DNA of 64,000 bases from NCBI RefSeq assembly GCF_027111315.2, contig NZ_CP114289.2, positions 62,001 to 126,000 of the forward strand. Direction: 5' to 3'. A program made the translations under genes and the position numbers. Origin of the DNA: Flavobacterium limnophilum (GTDB lineage: Bacteria; Bacteroidota; Bacteroidia; Flavobacteriales; Flavobacteriaceae). Shown here in pieces: positions 1-8,778 of this stretch. The notes beneath the pieces were generated by a model. That model worked only from the letters and a program-made list of their open reading frames with translations, did no database searches and was not told the DNA's origin. The first letter of the stretch is position 1, and each line of letters starts with the position of its first letter.

Positions 1-780
1 GAAATATTGGAGTGGAGAGTGATTGATTGGAGCAATGGATGTGAGCGATAGTCGTGAGCAATAGATGTGAGCAACTTAGGTGAGCAATGGATGTGATTTC
101 TCCCGTTGGTCGAAATGACACGGGAGGGAGGGAGCAATGGAAGGAGCAACTTAGGTGAGCAATGGGATGTGGGCAATGGATGGGAGCAACTAAGGTGAGC
201 AATGGATGTGATTTCTCCCGTTGGTCGAAATGACACGGGGAGGGATGGGAGTGATAGCCGTGAGCAACAGATTGGAGCAACAGATTGGAGCAACTTAGGT
301 GAGCAATGGATGTGATTTCTCCCGTTGGTCGAAATGACACGGGGAGGGATGGGAGTGATAGCCGTGAGCAACAGATTGGAGCAACTTAGGTGAGCAATGG
401 ATGTGATTTCTCCCGTTGGTCGAAATGACACGAAAAAATCAAATGACACGAAATAATGAAATGACACGGAAGAAGGGAATGACACAGGAAAAGAGGAATG
501 ACAAGAGAAATGAAATATTGGAGTGGAGAGTGATTGATTGGAGCAATGGATGTGAGCGATAGTCGTGAGCAATAGATGTGAGCAACTTAGGTGAGCAATG
601 GATGTGATTTCTCCCGTTGGTCGAAATGACACGAAAAAATCAAATGACACGAAAAAATCAAATGACACGGAAGAAGGGAATGACACAGGAAGAAGGGAAT
701 GACACGAAAAAACAAATGACACGAAATAATGAAATTACACGGGAAAAGAGGAATGACACGAAATAATGAAATTTTATAAT
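1..780. repeat. Short-repeat block upstream of the fucose genes
   Basis: This stretch has no credible gene. It is built from a roughly 40-100 base motif in which GAGCAATGGATGTGATTTC is followed by TCCCGTTGGTCGAAATGACA and CGGGA. The TCCCG and CGGGA arms can pair. I count five copies of the TTCTCCCGTTGGTCG core here, and a larger block at 1-120 recurs at about 509-630. Readings such as repeated FDQREKSH on the minus strand are by-products of the repeat. The same family fills 2866-3545 on the other side of the fucose synthase gene. Confidence 0.85.
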
Positions 781-851
781 CCATGTCTTTAGGGCAAATT
801 GTTGGTGCCTGTTTGGATTTATGATTCGTGGACAAAGTTGTGTGGGCCAGG

Positions 852-881
852 TTTGTGGTAGTGTAGTTTTTTGTACTTTTG
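852..881 (+). promoter_or_regulatory. Bacteroidota promoter, TTTG-N18-TACTTTTG
   Basis: A -33 type TTTG (852-855) lies 18 bases before TACTTTTG (874-881), a full match to the Bacteroidota -7 consensus TAnnTTTG. Transcription would begin at about 885-888, on the ATG at 886, so the message is probably leaderless. Confidence 0.65.
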
Positions 882-885
882 TGGA

Positions 886-1251
886 ATGAAAAATAAAAAA
901 ACATTGGTTCTCGGTGCGAGCACGAAACCAGATAGATATGCCTATATGGCCATCACCAAGCTTGTTGAAAAAGGACACCCGGTTCTTGCCATTGGGCAAA
1001 ATGCGGGCGAAGTGGCGGGAGTGAAAATTCAAACCAAGGCCATTCCCCTCAAAAATATTGACACGGTTACTTTGTATTTGAACCCGGCTCGCCAACGTGA
1101 TTACTACAATTACATCGTGGAAGCGAAACCCAAACGCGTAATTTTTAATCCCGGCACCGAAAACCCGGAGTTCTACCAGTTGCTGCAATTGAATGACATC
1201 AAGGTAGAAGTGGCATGCACCTTGGTGCTGTTGACCACAAGCCAGTATTAG
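886..1251 (+). CDS. CoA-binding domain protein (YccU-like, Rossmann fold)
   Basis: A protein of 121 residues that makes up a single CoA-binding/succinyl-CoA-synthetase-like Rossmann domain. What I see is the VLGASTKP nucleotide loop near residues 8-15, a basic PKRVIFNPGTENPE segment near residues 78-91, and the conserved VACTLVLL end. This is the full length of the family. I chose the ATG at 886 rather than the in-frame TTG at 871, because a TAnnTTTG promoter ends at 881 and overlaps the longer start. The biochemical role of the family is poorly defined; CoA or a related nucleotide is the likely ligand. It is probably a housekeeping gene at the edge of the polysaccharide locus, not a part of it. 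Confidence 0.8.
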   Translation: MKNKKTLVLGASTKPDRYAYMAITKLVEKGHPVLAIGQNAGEVAGVKIQTKAIPLKNIDTVTLYLNPARQRDYYNYIVEAKPKRVIFNPGTENPEFYQLLQLNDIKVEVACTLVLLTTSQY

Positions 1252-1649
1252 TTCAATGTTTTTAGAGAAAAACAAGGCTTTAATCTAAAAGGGCGTTTCT
1301 TTTATTTTCGAATCAAGTGCCGACGGGTTTTTGGAGTGTTTCTAATCCATAAAAGTTTCCTTTTTTTTAAGTATTGGACGTCCCTGCGATTTCCGAGCGG
1401 GTATTTTTTTTTATAAAAACACATGCAAATGAGGAAAGCCGTAAAGAAGTGGTTTTTTTTGGTTGCACTTTTGTCCCTTTTTTAAAAGGATGGAATGAAA
1501 TTTTAAATTGTGGATTCTGAGAACTCGACAATCAAGACAATTCAAGTGGTTTATGGAGGTGTTGGATCCGAGCTTGTTTAATTGCCAACTTTTATGTTAT
1601 TTTTTGTAAGTAATAGTAGGTTTGGGTTTCAAAACCGATGCTACTTAGC

Positions 1650-1657
1650 TATATTTG
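1650..1657 (+). promoter_or_regulatory. Promoter -7 box TATATTTG
   Basis: Exact TAnnTTTG match. A weak -33 candidate (TTTC at 1627-1630) lies 19 bases upstream. The predicted start near 1662 gives an untranslated leader of about 160 bases before the ATG at 1820. That is unusually long for this group and is compatible with a regulated leader. Confidence 0.6.
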
Positions 1658-1703
1658 CAAACTGAAATTTCATCCTTTTTCTGATCACTACCCGTGAGTT
1701 GGA

Positions 1704-1719
1704 AGGGCGAAGCCGTTGA
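1704..1719 (+). promoter_or_regulatory. Ops-like element, copy 1
   Basis: The 16 bases AGGGCGAAGCCGTTGA are identical to 46661-46676. The core GGC-GAA-GCC can form a three-base-pair mini-hairpin in the non-template strand. It lies about 42 bases after the predicted transcript start and just downstream of a small TCAC/GTGA hairpin (1685-1697). I infer a recruitment site for the NusG paralogue encoded at 45977, by analogy with ops of RfaH-controlled operons. Confidence 0.5.
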
Positions 1720-1819
1720 GTATGGTGCGGGTTTTTGGATAGTCGTCTAAATTGGAGGGTTTTATCCTGTAAATAAAAAAAACAATTCCTACTTGTTAAA
1801 TTAATAAATTAAGAATTTT

Positions 1820-2770
1820 ATGGATAAAAATAGTAAAATTTACATAGCAGGCCACAACGGCATGGTGGGTTCCGCCATCTGGAGAACACTTTCGGCCAAA
1901 GGATACACCAATTTGATTGGAGCATCGAGTTCGTTATTGGATTTGAGAAACCAACAAGCCGTAAAAGCGTATTTTGCCCAAGAAAAGCCGGAAGTTGTTA
2001 TTGACGCCGCGGCTCGAGTGGGGGGTATTTTGGCCAACAATGATTATCCCTATCAATTTATCATGGAAAACATGCAGATCCAGAACAACCTGATTGATTC
2101 GGCTTTGCAGGCAGGAATTGAAAAGTTTATCTTTTTGGGCAGTTCCTGCATTTATCCCAAATTGGCTCCCCAACCCCTGAAAGAAGACTACTTGCTTACG
2201 GGCGATTTGGAACCTACCAATGAATGGTATGCCATCGCCAAGATTACGGGGGTAAAAGCCTGTCAAGCGATTCGCAAACAATTTGGAAAGGACTATGTGA
2301 GTTTGATGCCCACGAATTTGTACGGAACACAAGATAATTTTGATTTGAATACCTCGCACGTTTTGCCGGCGATGATGCGTAAATTCCACGAAGCAAAGGA
2401 AAACAACAATGCTCCCGTTACCCTTTGGGGAAGCGGCAGACCGATGCGGGAATTTCTTTTTGTGGATGACATGGCCGAAGCGGTAGTCTTTGCCTTGGAA
2501 AACTGCTTGCCGGATTATTTATACAATATAGGGACAGGAACGGATTTGACCATCCAACAATTGGCCGAAACCCTCCAGAAAATAACGGGCCATCAAGGTG
2601 AAATTATCTGGGATTCGTCCAAGCCGGACGGAACACCAAGAAAATTATTGGATGTGACCAAAATGCACGAGTTGGGATGGAAACACAAAGTGGAGTTGGA
2701 GGAAGGAATCCAGAAGACTTATGACTGGTTTTTGGAGAACGTGAATGCGTTTAAGGAAGTGAAGATGTAG
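1820..2770 (+). CDS. fcl: GDP-L-fucose synthase
   Basis: A 316-residue extended short-chain dehydrogenase that epimerises and reduces GDP-4-keto-6-deoxymannose to GDP-L-fucose with NADPH. Seen in the sequence: the dinucleotide loop GHNGMVGS (11-18), the SSCIYP motif with Ser108/Cys110, and the catalytic pair Tyr137 and Lys141 in YAIAK. Full family length. The preceding enzyme of the pathway, GDP-mannose 4,6-dehydratase, is encoded at 3646, so the two genes supply GDP-fucose to the exported polysaccharide. They are separated by an unusual 875-base block of repeats. The gene is preceded by a long leader with its own promoter and the ops-like element, so it appears to be the first gene of the cluster. 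Confidence 0.93.
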   Translation: MDKNSKIYIAGHNGMVGSAIWRTLSAKGYTNLIGASSSLLDLRNQQAVKAYFAQEKPEVVIDAAARVGGILANNDYPYQFIMENMQIQNNLIDSALQAGIEKFIFLGSSCIYPKLAPQPLKEDYLLTGDLEPTNEWYAIAKITGVKACQAIRKQFGKDYVSLMPTNLYGTQDNFDLNTSHVLPAMMRKFHEAKENNNAPVTLWGSGRPMREFLFVDDMAEAVVFALENCLPDYLYNIGTGTDLTIQQLAETLQKITGHQGEIIWDSSKPDGTPRKLLDVTKMHELGWKHKVELEEGIQKTYDWFLENVNAFKEVKM

Positions 2771-3645
2771 AGGAAGGGTTTTAACTGTTTAATCGTATAG
2801 TATCACTTTGTCATTTCGACGAAGGAGAAATCACATAACGAGAGCAGTTAACGAGAGCACCAAAAGTGAGCACATAACGAGAGCAACTTAGATGAGCAAC
2901 TGATGTGAGCAACTGATGTGAGCAATGGATGTGATTTCTCCCGCTGGTCGAAATGACACGGGAGGGTAGGGAGCAATGGAAGGGAGCAACTTAGATGAGC
3001 AATGGATGTGATTTCTCCCGTTGGTCGAAATGACACGGGAGGGTAGGGAGCAATGGTAGGGAGCAACTTAGATGAGCAATGGATGTGATTTCTCCCGTTG
3101 GTCGAAATGACACGGGAGGGTAGGGAGCAATGGATGTGAGCTAAGGATTGGAGCAACTTAGATGAGCAATGGATGTGAGCAATGGATGTGATTTCTCCCG
3201 TTGGTCGAAATGACAAGGGGAAGGAGCAACTTAGATGAGCAACTGATGCGAGCAATGGATGTGATTTCTCCCGTTGGTCGAAATGACACGGGAAAAAACA
3301 AATGACACGGGAAATAACAAATAACACGGAAGGTTAGGAAGCAATGGAAGGGAGCAACTTAGATGAGCAATGGATGTGAGCAACTTAGGTGAGCAATGGA
3401 AGGGAGCAACGAAGGTGAGCAACGAAGGTGAGCAATGGATGTGATTTCTCCCGTTGGTCGAAATGACAAGGGGAAGGAGCAACTTAGATGAGCAACTGAT
3501 GTGAGCAATGGATGTGATTTCTCCCGTTGGTCGAAATGACAAAAAAAAAATGACTTAATGATTTAACGATTTGCTTGCAATCACTTAAATAATACTATAT
3601 TACCGAGCTTAACTGCTTTTGGCTCGCCATAACAATTAAAATAAT
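2771..3645. repeat. Short-repeat block between fcl and gmd
   Basis: An inverted copy of the element (TGTCATTTCGACGAAGG, about 2813-2835) comes first. About 680 bases follow with seven copies of the direct motif TTCTCCCGYTGGTCGAAATGACA, separated by GAGCAAY-type short words. It is the same family as 1-780. No gene is present. The last 100 bases are ordinary AT-rich leader before gmd, with no clear TAnnTTTG box, so gmd probably depends on read-through from fcl. Confidence 0.85.
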
Positions 3646-4746
3646 ATGAGCAATACTAAACAAAAAACAGCCCTAGTTACAGGGATTACGGGTCAAGACG
3701 GGTCTTATTTGGCCGAATTATTATTAGAGAAAGGCTATATGGTGCATGGGGTGAAGCGAAGGGCTTCTTCTTTCAATACCCAGCGCATTGACCATTTGTA
3801 TGTGGATCAACACGAGAATCACGTTAATTTTAAATTGCATTATGGCGATTTGACCGATTCGACGAATATCATCCGAATCATACAGGAAGTGCAACCCGAC
3901 GAAATATACAATCTTGGGGCGATGTCGCACGTAAAGGTTTCTTTTGATTCTCCGGAATATGTGGCCAATGTGGACGGCATAGGCACTTTGAGAATATTGG
4001 AGGCCGTACGAATTCTTGGTCTTGAAAAGAAAACGAGAATCTACCAAGCTTCGACTTCTGAATTGTACGGAGGTTTGGCAGAAAACAAGAATGCAGCAGG
4101 GTTTTATGACGAGAATTCGCCGTTCTATCCGCGTTCGCCTTATGGGGTGGCCAAAATATACGGCTTCTGGATTACCAAAAACTACCGCGAAGCTTATGAC
4201 ATCTATGCTTGCAACGGCATCTTGTTCAACCACGAATCGCCAAGAAGAGGGGAGACTTTTGTAACCCGCAAGATTACGATGGCCACCGCAGCCATTGCTC
4301 TAGGGAAACAAGATTGTTTGTACCTAGGAAATTTGAATTCTCAAAGAGATTGGGGACACGCCAAAGATTACGTGGAAGCGATGTGGAGAATCCTGCAACA
4401 GGACAAGGCGGAAGACTACGTGATTGCCACGGGAGTAACCACTTATATTCGTGATTTTGTTCGTTACTCTTTTGCCGAAATAGGAGTGGAATTGGCTTTC
4501 GAAGGTGAAAATGAAAACGAGATTGCCAAAATAGCCGCTTGCAACAACCCTGAATACCAATTGCCAATAGGTACCGTAGTGGTACGAGTGGATCCACAAT
4601 ATTACCGTCCAACAGAAGTTGATTTGTTGATTGGCGATCCAAGCAAGTCCAAGAAATTGGGTTGGGTTCCACAATATGACCTGGCCGGATTGGTTAAAGA
4701 GATGGTGGCTAGTGATTTGGAGATTTTGAAGAGAGCTCGAGGTTAG
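3646..4746 (+). CDS. gmd: GDP-mannose 4,6-dehydratase
   Basis: A 366-residue enzyme converting GDP-D-mannose to GDP-4-keto-6-deoxy-D-mannose, the first step to GDP-L-fucose. Seen: the NADP loop [10 protein letters not shown] (12-21), the [13 protein letters not shown] signature, the STSELYG motif (137-142), catalytic Tyr166/Lys170 in SPYGVAK, and the [17 protein letters not shown] sugar-nucleotide signature. Length is typical. One local oddity is [13 protein letters not shown], where relatives usually have YNLAAQSHVKVSF. Start at the ATG of [14 protein letters not shown] 26-codon copy of the 3' end, with the intergenic sequence that follows it, recurs at 16497-16780. A second, divergent GMD-family gene lies at 52968. 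Confidence 0.95.
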   Translation: MSNTKQKTALVTGITGQDGSYLAELLLEKGYMVHGVKRRASSFNTQRIDHLYVDQHENHVNFKLHYGDLTDSTNIIRIIQEVQPDEIYNLGAMSHVKVSFDSPEYVANVDGIGTLRILEAVRILGLEKKTRIYQASTSELYGGLAENKNAAGFYDENSPFYPRSPYGVAKIYGFWITKNYREAYDIYACNGILFNHESPRRGETFVTRKITMATAAIALGKQDCLYLGNLNSQRDWGHAKDYVEAMWRILQQDKAEDYVIATGVTTYIRDFVRYSFAEIGVELAFEGENENEIAKIAACNNPEYQLPIGTVVVRVDPQYYRPTEVDLLIGDPSKSKKLGWVPQYDLAGLVKEMVASDLEILKRARG

Positions 4747-5162
4747 AAGTACGAGGTACGAGGTACGAAGTTGGAAGAGGGAAGTTGGAAGTTAGAAGAA
4801 GTTTAAAGGTTTAAGATTGTTTAAAGGTTTAAGATTGTTTAAAGGTTTAATCGTTTGTAAATAATCCGTTAACCCAAAAATTAGCTGTTACCATCGATTG
4901 ATTGACTTTTATTTTTAGTCCCCTTTTTCAAGATTTTTGTTTGTGGCTCTCGTTGGTTGTCAATTGCAATGGGTACGAAGTTGGAAGAGGGAAGTTGGAA
5001 GAGGGAAGTTGGAAGAGGGAACAGGAAGAGGTTATAAAGGGTTTTCTGGTCTTTTTTTGATTTGAATCCGTAAAAGTTGTATTATTTTGTTATTTATTCG
5101 TTTTATTATGATTTCAATACTCTAAATATCGTTTTTGATAGCTAGAGTAAGCAAAAAAATAT
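4747..5162. repeat. Low-complexity words and dispersed repeat copy 1
   Basis: After gmd come GAAGTTGGAAGAGG and GTACGAGGTACGAAG words and several GTTTAAAGGTTTAA units. A block of about 180 bases (4801-4982) follows, containing AATCCGTTAACCC, ATCGATTGATTGAC and GTGGCTCTCGTTGGTTGTC. The block recurs at about 6405-6605 and 16618-16782. No gene is present. Confidence 0.85.
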
Positions 5163-5170
5163 TATTTTTG
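5163..5170 (+). promoter_or_regulatory. Promoter -7 box TATTTTTG of the first AAA ATPase
   Basis: TAnnTTTG match, 19 bases before the ATG at 5190. The paralogous ATPase has a box at the same distance (32019-32026, 18 bases before its ATG), which supports both boxes. Confidence 0.55.
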
Positions 5171-5189
5171 CTATCCAAAGGAAGCAATT

Positions 5190-6383
5190 ATGAAGGAATT
5201 ACAAGAAAAATATATTCGTAAGATTGATGCCACTCCAATGGATTTCACCAGAAGTTTAATGGAAACGATTCGTTGGGAGGCACGACTCATAGGGATAAAA
5301 GGAGCGAGAGGAGTAGGCAAGACGACCTTGATTTTACAATACATCAAAAAAAACATACCTATTGATCAATCTAGTTTATATGTTAGTTTGGACAATATCT
5401 GGTTTGCAGACAATACGATTAGTTCCTTGGTCGACCAATTTGTAAAACAAGGAGGTAAATTCCTTTTTTTGGATGAAGTGCATAAATATCCCAATTGGTC
5501 GCAGGAATTAAAAAATATCTACGACGATTATCCTGAACTTAAAATTGTTTTTACCGCTTCCTCATTATTGGAAATTCTCAATGCGAGAGCCGATCTAAGT
5601 AGGCGTGCCATAGTCTATACCATGCAAGGCTTGTCCTATCGCGAATACTTAAATTTAAAATTGGGATTGCAGTTGCCTGTTTACAGCTTAAAAGATATTC
5701 TTGAAAGGCATACCGATATTGGCAGGGAAATTAATTCGCAAATACGACCGTTACAGAATTTTTCAGCGTATTTACAACAAGGTTATTTTCCTTTTTTTCA
5801 GGAAGTTCCAGAACTCTATTTTCAGAGGGTAGAAGAAATCATAAACCTGATTCTAGAAATAGAATTGCCATTGTTGCGAAAAGTGGATGTAGCCTATGTA
5901 TCTAAATTAAAACAATTGTTGCAAATCATTTCGGAATCAGTGCCTTTTGTTCCCAATGTCACCAAACTGAGCGAGCGTATTGGGGTAAACAGGAACACTT
6001 TTGTGAGTTATTTGTATTTTTTAGAGGAAGCCCATATTACCAGAAACTTATATAAAGATGCCAAGGGGATTACGCAATTGCAAAAGCCCAACAAAATATT
6101 TTTGGAAAACACCAATTTGCAATATGCGCTATCACCCAACCACGCTAATATAGGCAATGTAAGGGAAACCTTTTTTTTAAATCAATTAAGCGTGAAGCAT
6201 ATTCTAGAATATATTGATGGAACTGATTTTTTGGTAGATCACCTATATCAATTTGAAGTGGGTGGCAAGTCCAAAAGCAAGCGACAAATTAGGAATCAAG
6301 ATAACAGCTATCTTGTGGTAGATGATGTTGAATACGGAATGGGAAACACCATACCGCTTTGGTTGTTTGGTTTTTTGTATTGA
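5190..6383 (+). CDS. AAA ATPase of the AAA_14/DUF4143 type
   Basis: A protein of 397 residues with an N-terminal P-loop ATPase and a C-terminal DUF4143-like part. Walker A is GARGVGKTT (38-46) and Walker B is KFLFLDEVHK (90-99). A sensor-like FTASS follows, then SRRAIVYTMQGLSYREYL, which is typical of this family. The cellular role of these proteins is not established, and they are common in many copies in Bacteroidota. A paralogue at 32045 matches it in length, in Walker A position and in its end (IPLWLFGFLY against IPLWMFGMLY). The gene has its own promoter and sits between direct copies of an intergenic repeat (4801-4982 and 6405-6605). I therefore read it as a self-contained cassette inserted in the locus, not a polysaccharide enzyme. 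Confidence 0.85.
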   Translation: MKELQEKYIRKIDATPMDFTRSLMETIRWEARLIGIKGARGVGKTTLILQYIKKNIPIDQSSLYVSLDNIWFADNTISSLVDQFVKQGGKFLFLDEVHKYPNWSQELKNIYDDYPELKIVFTASSLLEILNARADLSRRAIVYTMQGLSYREYLNLKLGLQLPVYSLKDILERHTDIGREINSQIRPLQNFSAYLQQGYFPFFQEVPELYFQRVEEIINLILEIELPLLRKVDVAYVSKLKQLLQIISESVPFVPNVTKLSERIGVNRNTFVSYLYFLEEAHITRNLYKDAKGITQLQKPNKIFLENTNLQYALSPNHANIGNVRETFFLNQLSVKHILEYIDGTDFLVDHLYQFEVGGKSKSKRQIRNQDNSYLVVDDVEYGMGNTIPLWLFGFLY

Positions 6384-6747
6384 TTTGGTTAGGGGAAGTT
6401 TACTATTGTTTAAAGGTTTAAGATTGTTTAAAAGTTTACCATTGTTTAAAGGTTTAAAATTGTTTAAAGGTTTAATCGTTTGCAAATAATCCGTTAACCC
6501 AAAAATTAGCTGTTACCATCGATTGATTGACTTTTATTTTTAGTCCCCTTTTTCAAGACTTTTGTTTGTGGCTCTCGTTGGTTGTCAATTGCAGTGGGGA
6601 CGAAGTTGGAGGTACGAGGTACGAAGTTGGAAGTACGAGGTACGAGGTTGGAAGAGGGAAGTTAGAAGTTGGAAGAGGGAAGTTTGAAAGTTTAAGATTG
6701 TTTAAAGGTTTAATTGGTTAATTGTTTAAAAAGTATTACAAATTAGA
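6384..6747. repeat. Dispersed repeat copy 2 and low-complexity words
   Basis: GTTTAAAGGTTTAA units are followed by a near-identical copy (about 6405-6605) of the block at 4801-4982, then GTACGAGG and GTTGGAAGAGG words up to the next gene. A 64-codon reading at 6527-6721 lies wholly in the repeat and is not a gene. Confidence 0.85.
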
Positions 6748-7728
6748 ATGTTTAGAATAAATCTGAAAAACGATATTCATTTTTCTTGTGCTTCAGGAGA
6801 TACCCTTTTGGATGGAGCCCAAAAGCAAAGCATTGTCCTAGATTACAGTTGTAAAACGGGTCGTTGCCAGTCTTGCAAGGCAAAGGTTGTCAAAGGGACT
6901 TCAGTAGCCAAGATGGAAGAAACGGGACTTAGTGCGGAGGAAAAATCAAGAGGCTATATCTTGACATGTGTTCGAACCCCGACATCTGATTTAACACTGG
7001 ATGTCGAAGATTTGAGTGCGTATTCGCTGGAGAAGGTGAAAACAGTTCCGTCCAAAATAGATTTCATTTCCAAGATTTCCTCCAACGTCATGGAGTTGCA
7101 TTTACGAATTCCGCCCAATGCATCATTCAACTATTTATCGGGTCAATACATCAATATTATTAAAGGCGACTACAAAAGGAGCTATTCCATTGCGAACACA
7201 AGTTCCGCCTCCAATCTAGTTTTTTTTATCAAGAATTATGAAGGGGGCCGGTTTAGCCACTATTTGTTTAATGAAGCTAAAGTGAATGACTTGTTGCGAA
7301 TTGAAGGGCCTATAGGTACTTTTTTTTACAGGAAAACCAATAAAAAGAATGTTGTTTTTTTGGCAACGGGAACAGGCATCGCTCCTGTCAAGGCCCTATT
7401 GGAACAAATGGATGAAAATGGTAGTGAGTTCATTGACAAAAACATCTATTTGTTTTTTGGTGGCCGAACGGAAGAAGATTTGTTTTGGAAGCCCGATTTA
7501 AAAAATATAAAGGTTCGTTTTGTTCCAGTATTGAGTAGAAGCCATGCTGATTGGAAAGGAGCAAAAGGCCATGTTCAAGAGGCTGTTCTTTCCGAAGAAA
7601 TTGATTTGGCAGACAGTGTTCTGTATGCTTGCGGTTCCGAAAACATGATCAAGGATTCCAGGGAGTTAGCAATAGCAAATGGATTGTCGGAGGATGCGTT
7701 TTATTCGGATGCTTTTATAAGTAGTTAG
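6748..7728 (+). CDS. ddhD: CDP-6-deoxy-delta-3,4-glucoseen reductase (E3)
   Basis: A 326-residue iron-sulfur flavoprotein that passes electrons from NAD(P)H to the dehydrase at 12419 for C-3 deoxygenation of a CDP-sugar. Domain order: a plant-type [2Fe-2S] ferredoxin domain with Cys35, Cys40, Cys43 and Cys74 (SCKTGRCQSCK and LTCVRTP); an FAD domain with KRSYSIANTSS near 148-158; and an NAD domain with FLATGTGIAPVKAL. This layout and length match AscD/DdhD (RfbI). It is the first gene of a set in the order ddhD-ddhA-ddhB-ddhC known from Salmonella and Yersinia. The last codons are copied downstream at 7840-7859. Confidence 0.9.
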   Translation: MFRINLKNDIHFSCASGDTLLDGAQKQSIVLDYSCKTGRCQSCKAKVVKGTSVAKMEETGLSAEEKSRGYILTCVRTPTSDLTLDVEDLSAYSLEKVKTVPSKIDFISKISSNVMELHLRIPPNASFNYLSGQYINIIKGDYKRSYSIANTSSASNLVFFIKNYEGGRFSHYLFNEAKVNDLLRIEGPIGTFFYRKTNKKNVVFLATGTGIAPVKALLEQMDENGSEFIDKNIYLFFGGRTEEDLFWKPDLKNIKVRFVPVLSRSHADWKGAKGHVQEAVLSEEIDLADSVLYACGSENMIKDSRELAIANGLSEDAFYSDAFISS

Positions 7729-7902
7729 ACCTCACCCCCAGCCCCTCTCCAGAGGAGAGGGGAGCCAGATTAATCGGTTAATCGGTTAGTCGGTTAAAAA
7801 TAATAGGACGGTACTGAAGCACTAATTGTTCTTTGAAGTGATGCTTATAAGTAGTTAGACCTCACCCCCAGCCCCTCTCCAGAGGAGAGGGGAGCCAGAG
7901 AC
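7708..7902. repeat. Direct repeat carrying the ddhD 3' end and a 9-bp hairpin
   Basis: Two copies (7708-7771 and 7840-7902) run from the last codons of ddhD (GATGCTT...TAAGTAGTTAG) through ACCTCACCCCCAG. Both end in the hairpin CCCCTCTCC-AGA-GGAGAGGGG (7742-7762 and 7872-7892). The second copy lacks two bases of the coding part. The space between holds ATCGGTTA units. The hairpin has no T-run, so it is not a standard terminator. Confidence 0.85.
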
Positions 7903-8001
7903 AATGAAAATTTTTTGTCAAAACGGATTAACTTATAGCCATTTAATTCGATAAAAAATAGATTAGTATGTTAACAATAGGCATTAAATAAACATAAATT
8001 T

Positions 8002-8778
8002 ATGAAAGCAGTCATTCTTGCAGGAGGTTTAGGTACGCGATTAAGTGAAGAAACGGTTTCCAAACCCAAACCCATGGTGGAAATTGGAGGCAAACCCATT
8101 TTATGGCACATAATGAAAACCTATTCCCATTACGGCATCAATGATTTCATCATTTGTTGTGGTTACAAAGGTTATGTGATCAAGGAATATTTTGCCAATT
8201 ATTTTTTGCACCAATCGGATGTTACTTTCAACATGAAAGACAACAAAATGGTGGTGCATGAAGAAAGAGCCGAGCCATGGACTGTTACATTAGTCGATAC
8301 GGGTGATGATTCGATGACTGGAGGAAGATTGAAAAGAGTAGCACAATATTTAAAAGACGAAGAAAGTTTTTGCTTTACTTATGGTGATGGTGTTGCCGAT
8401 GTTGATATTGCCGCATTGTTGGCCTTTCACAAAGCCCATGGAAAAGACGCCAGCTTAACCGCCACTTATCCACCGGGACGATTTGGTGCCCTGGATATCG
8501 TTGACAATGAGGTGCGACAGTTTCAGGAAAAACCAAGAGGTGACGGTGCCTTGATAAACGGCGGTTTTTTCGTGTTGTCCCCTAAAGTCATCGACAGAAT
8601 TAGTGGAGACGATACCGTTTGGGAACAAGGGCCTTTAAAAGGATTGGCTTCAGACAACCAATTAATGGCTTTCAAACATGAGGGCTTCTGGCAACCCATG
8701 GACACTTTGAGAGACAAGGTTCATTTGGAAGAATTATGGGATACTAATCAAGCACCCTGGAAGTTATGGAAAGACTAA
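8002..8778 (+). CDS. rfbF: Glucose-1-phosphate cytidylyltransferase
   Basis: A 258-residue nucleotidyltransferase making CDP-glucose from CTP and glucose-1-phosphate (also named ddhA or ascA). Seen: the N-terminal signature [14 protein letters not shown] with [18 protein letters not shown], the [11 protein letters not shown] metal-binding segment, and [16 protein letters not shown]. Length equals that of characterised RfbF proteins. It commits glucose-1-phosphate to the CDP-3,6-dideoxyhexose route. Its end overlaps the start of the next gene by 13 bases, which points to translational coupling with rfbG. Confidence 0.95.
   Translation: MKAVILAGGLGTRLSEETVSKPKPMVEIGGKPILWHIMKTYSHYGINDFIICCGYKGYVIKEYFANYFLHQSDVTFNMKDNKMVVHEERAEPWTVTLVDTGDDSMTGGRLKRVAQYLKDEESFCFTYGDGVADVDIAALLAFHKAHGKDASLTATYPPGRFGALDIVDNEVRQFQEKPRGDGALINGGFFVLSPKVIDRISGDDTVWEQGPLKGLASDNQLMAFKHEGFWQPMDTLRDKVHLEELWDTNQAPWKLWKD

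Larger units (their letters stand above)
1252..1819. other. Long leader/intergenic region before the fucose synthase gene
   Basis: No convincing gene. It holds the promoter (1650-1657) and the ops-like element (1704-1719) listed separately. A 20-codon reading frame at 1423-1485 looks like a bare signal peptide (MRKAVKKWFFLVALLSLF) and stops at once. It may be the remnant of a lipoprotein gene or chance. The stretch 1490-1640 shows nothing I can name. Confidence 0.5.

Noticed and set aside
587..1275. Minus-strand readings rich in FDQREKSH and CHFDQ-type words
   Set aside because: By-product of the structured intergenic repeat; no start context and no protein-like composition. The 658-1275 reading also lies opposite the CoA-binding gene.
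1423..1485. Twenty-codon frame MQMRKAVKKWFFLVALLSLF
   Set aside because: Looks like a signal peptide but stops directly, with no continuation in any frame that I can recognise. Kept only as a note in the leader region.
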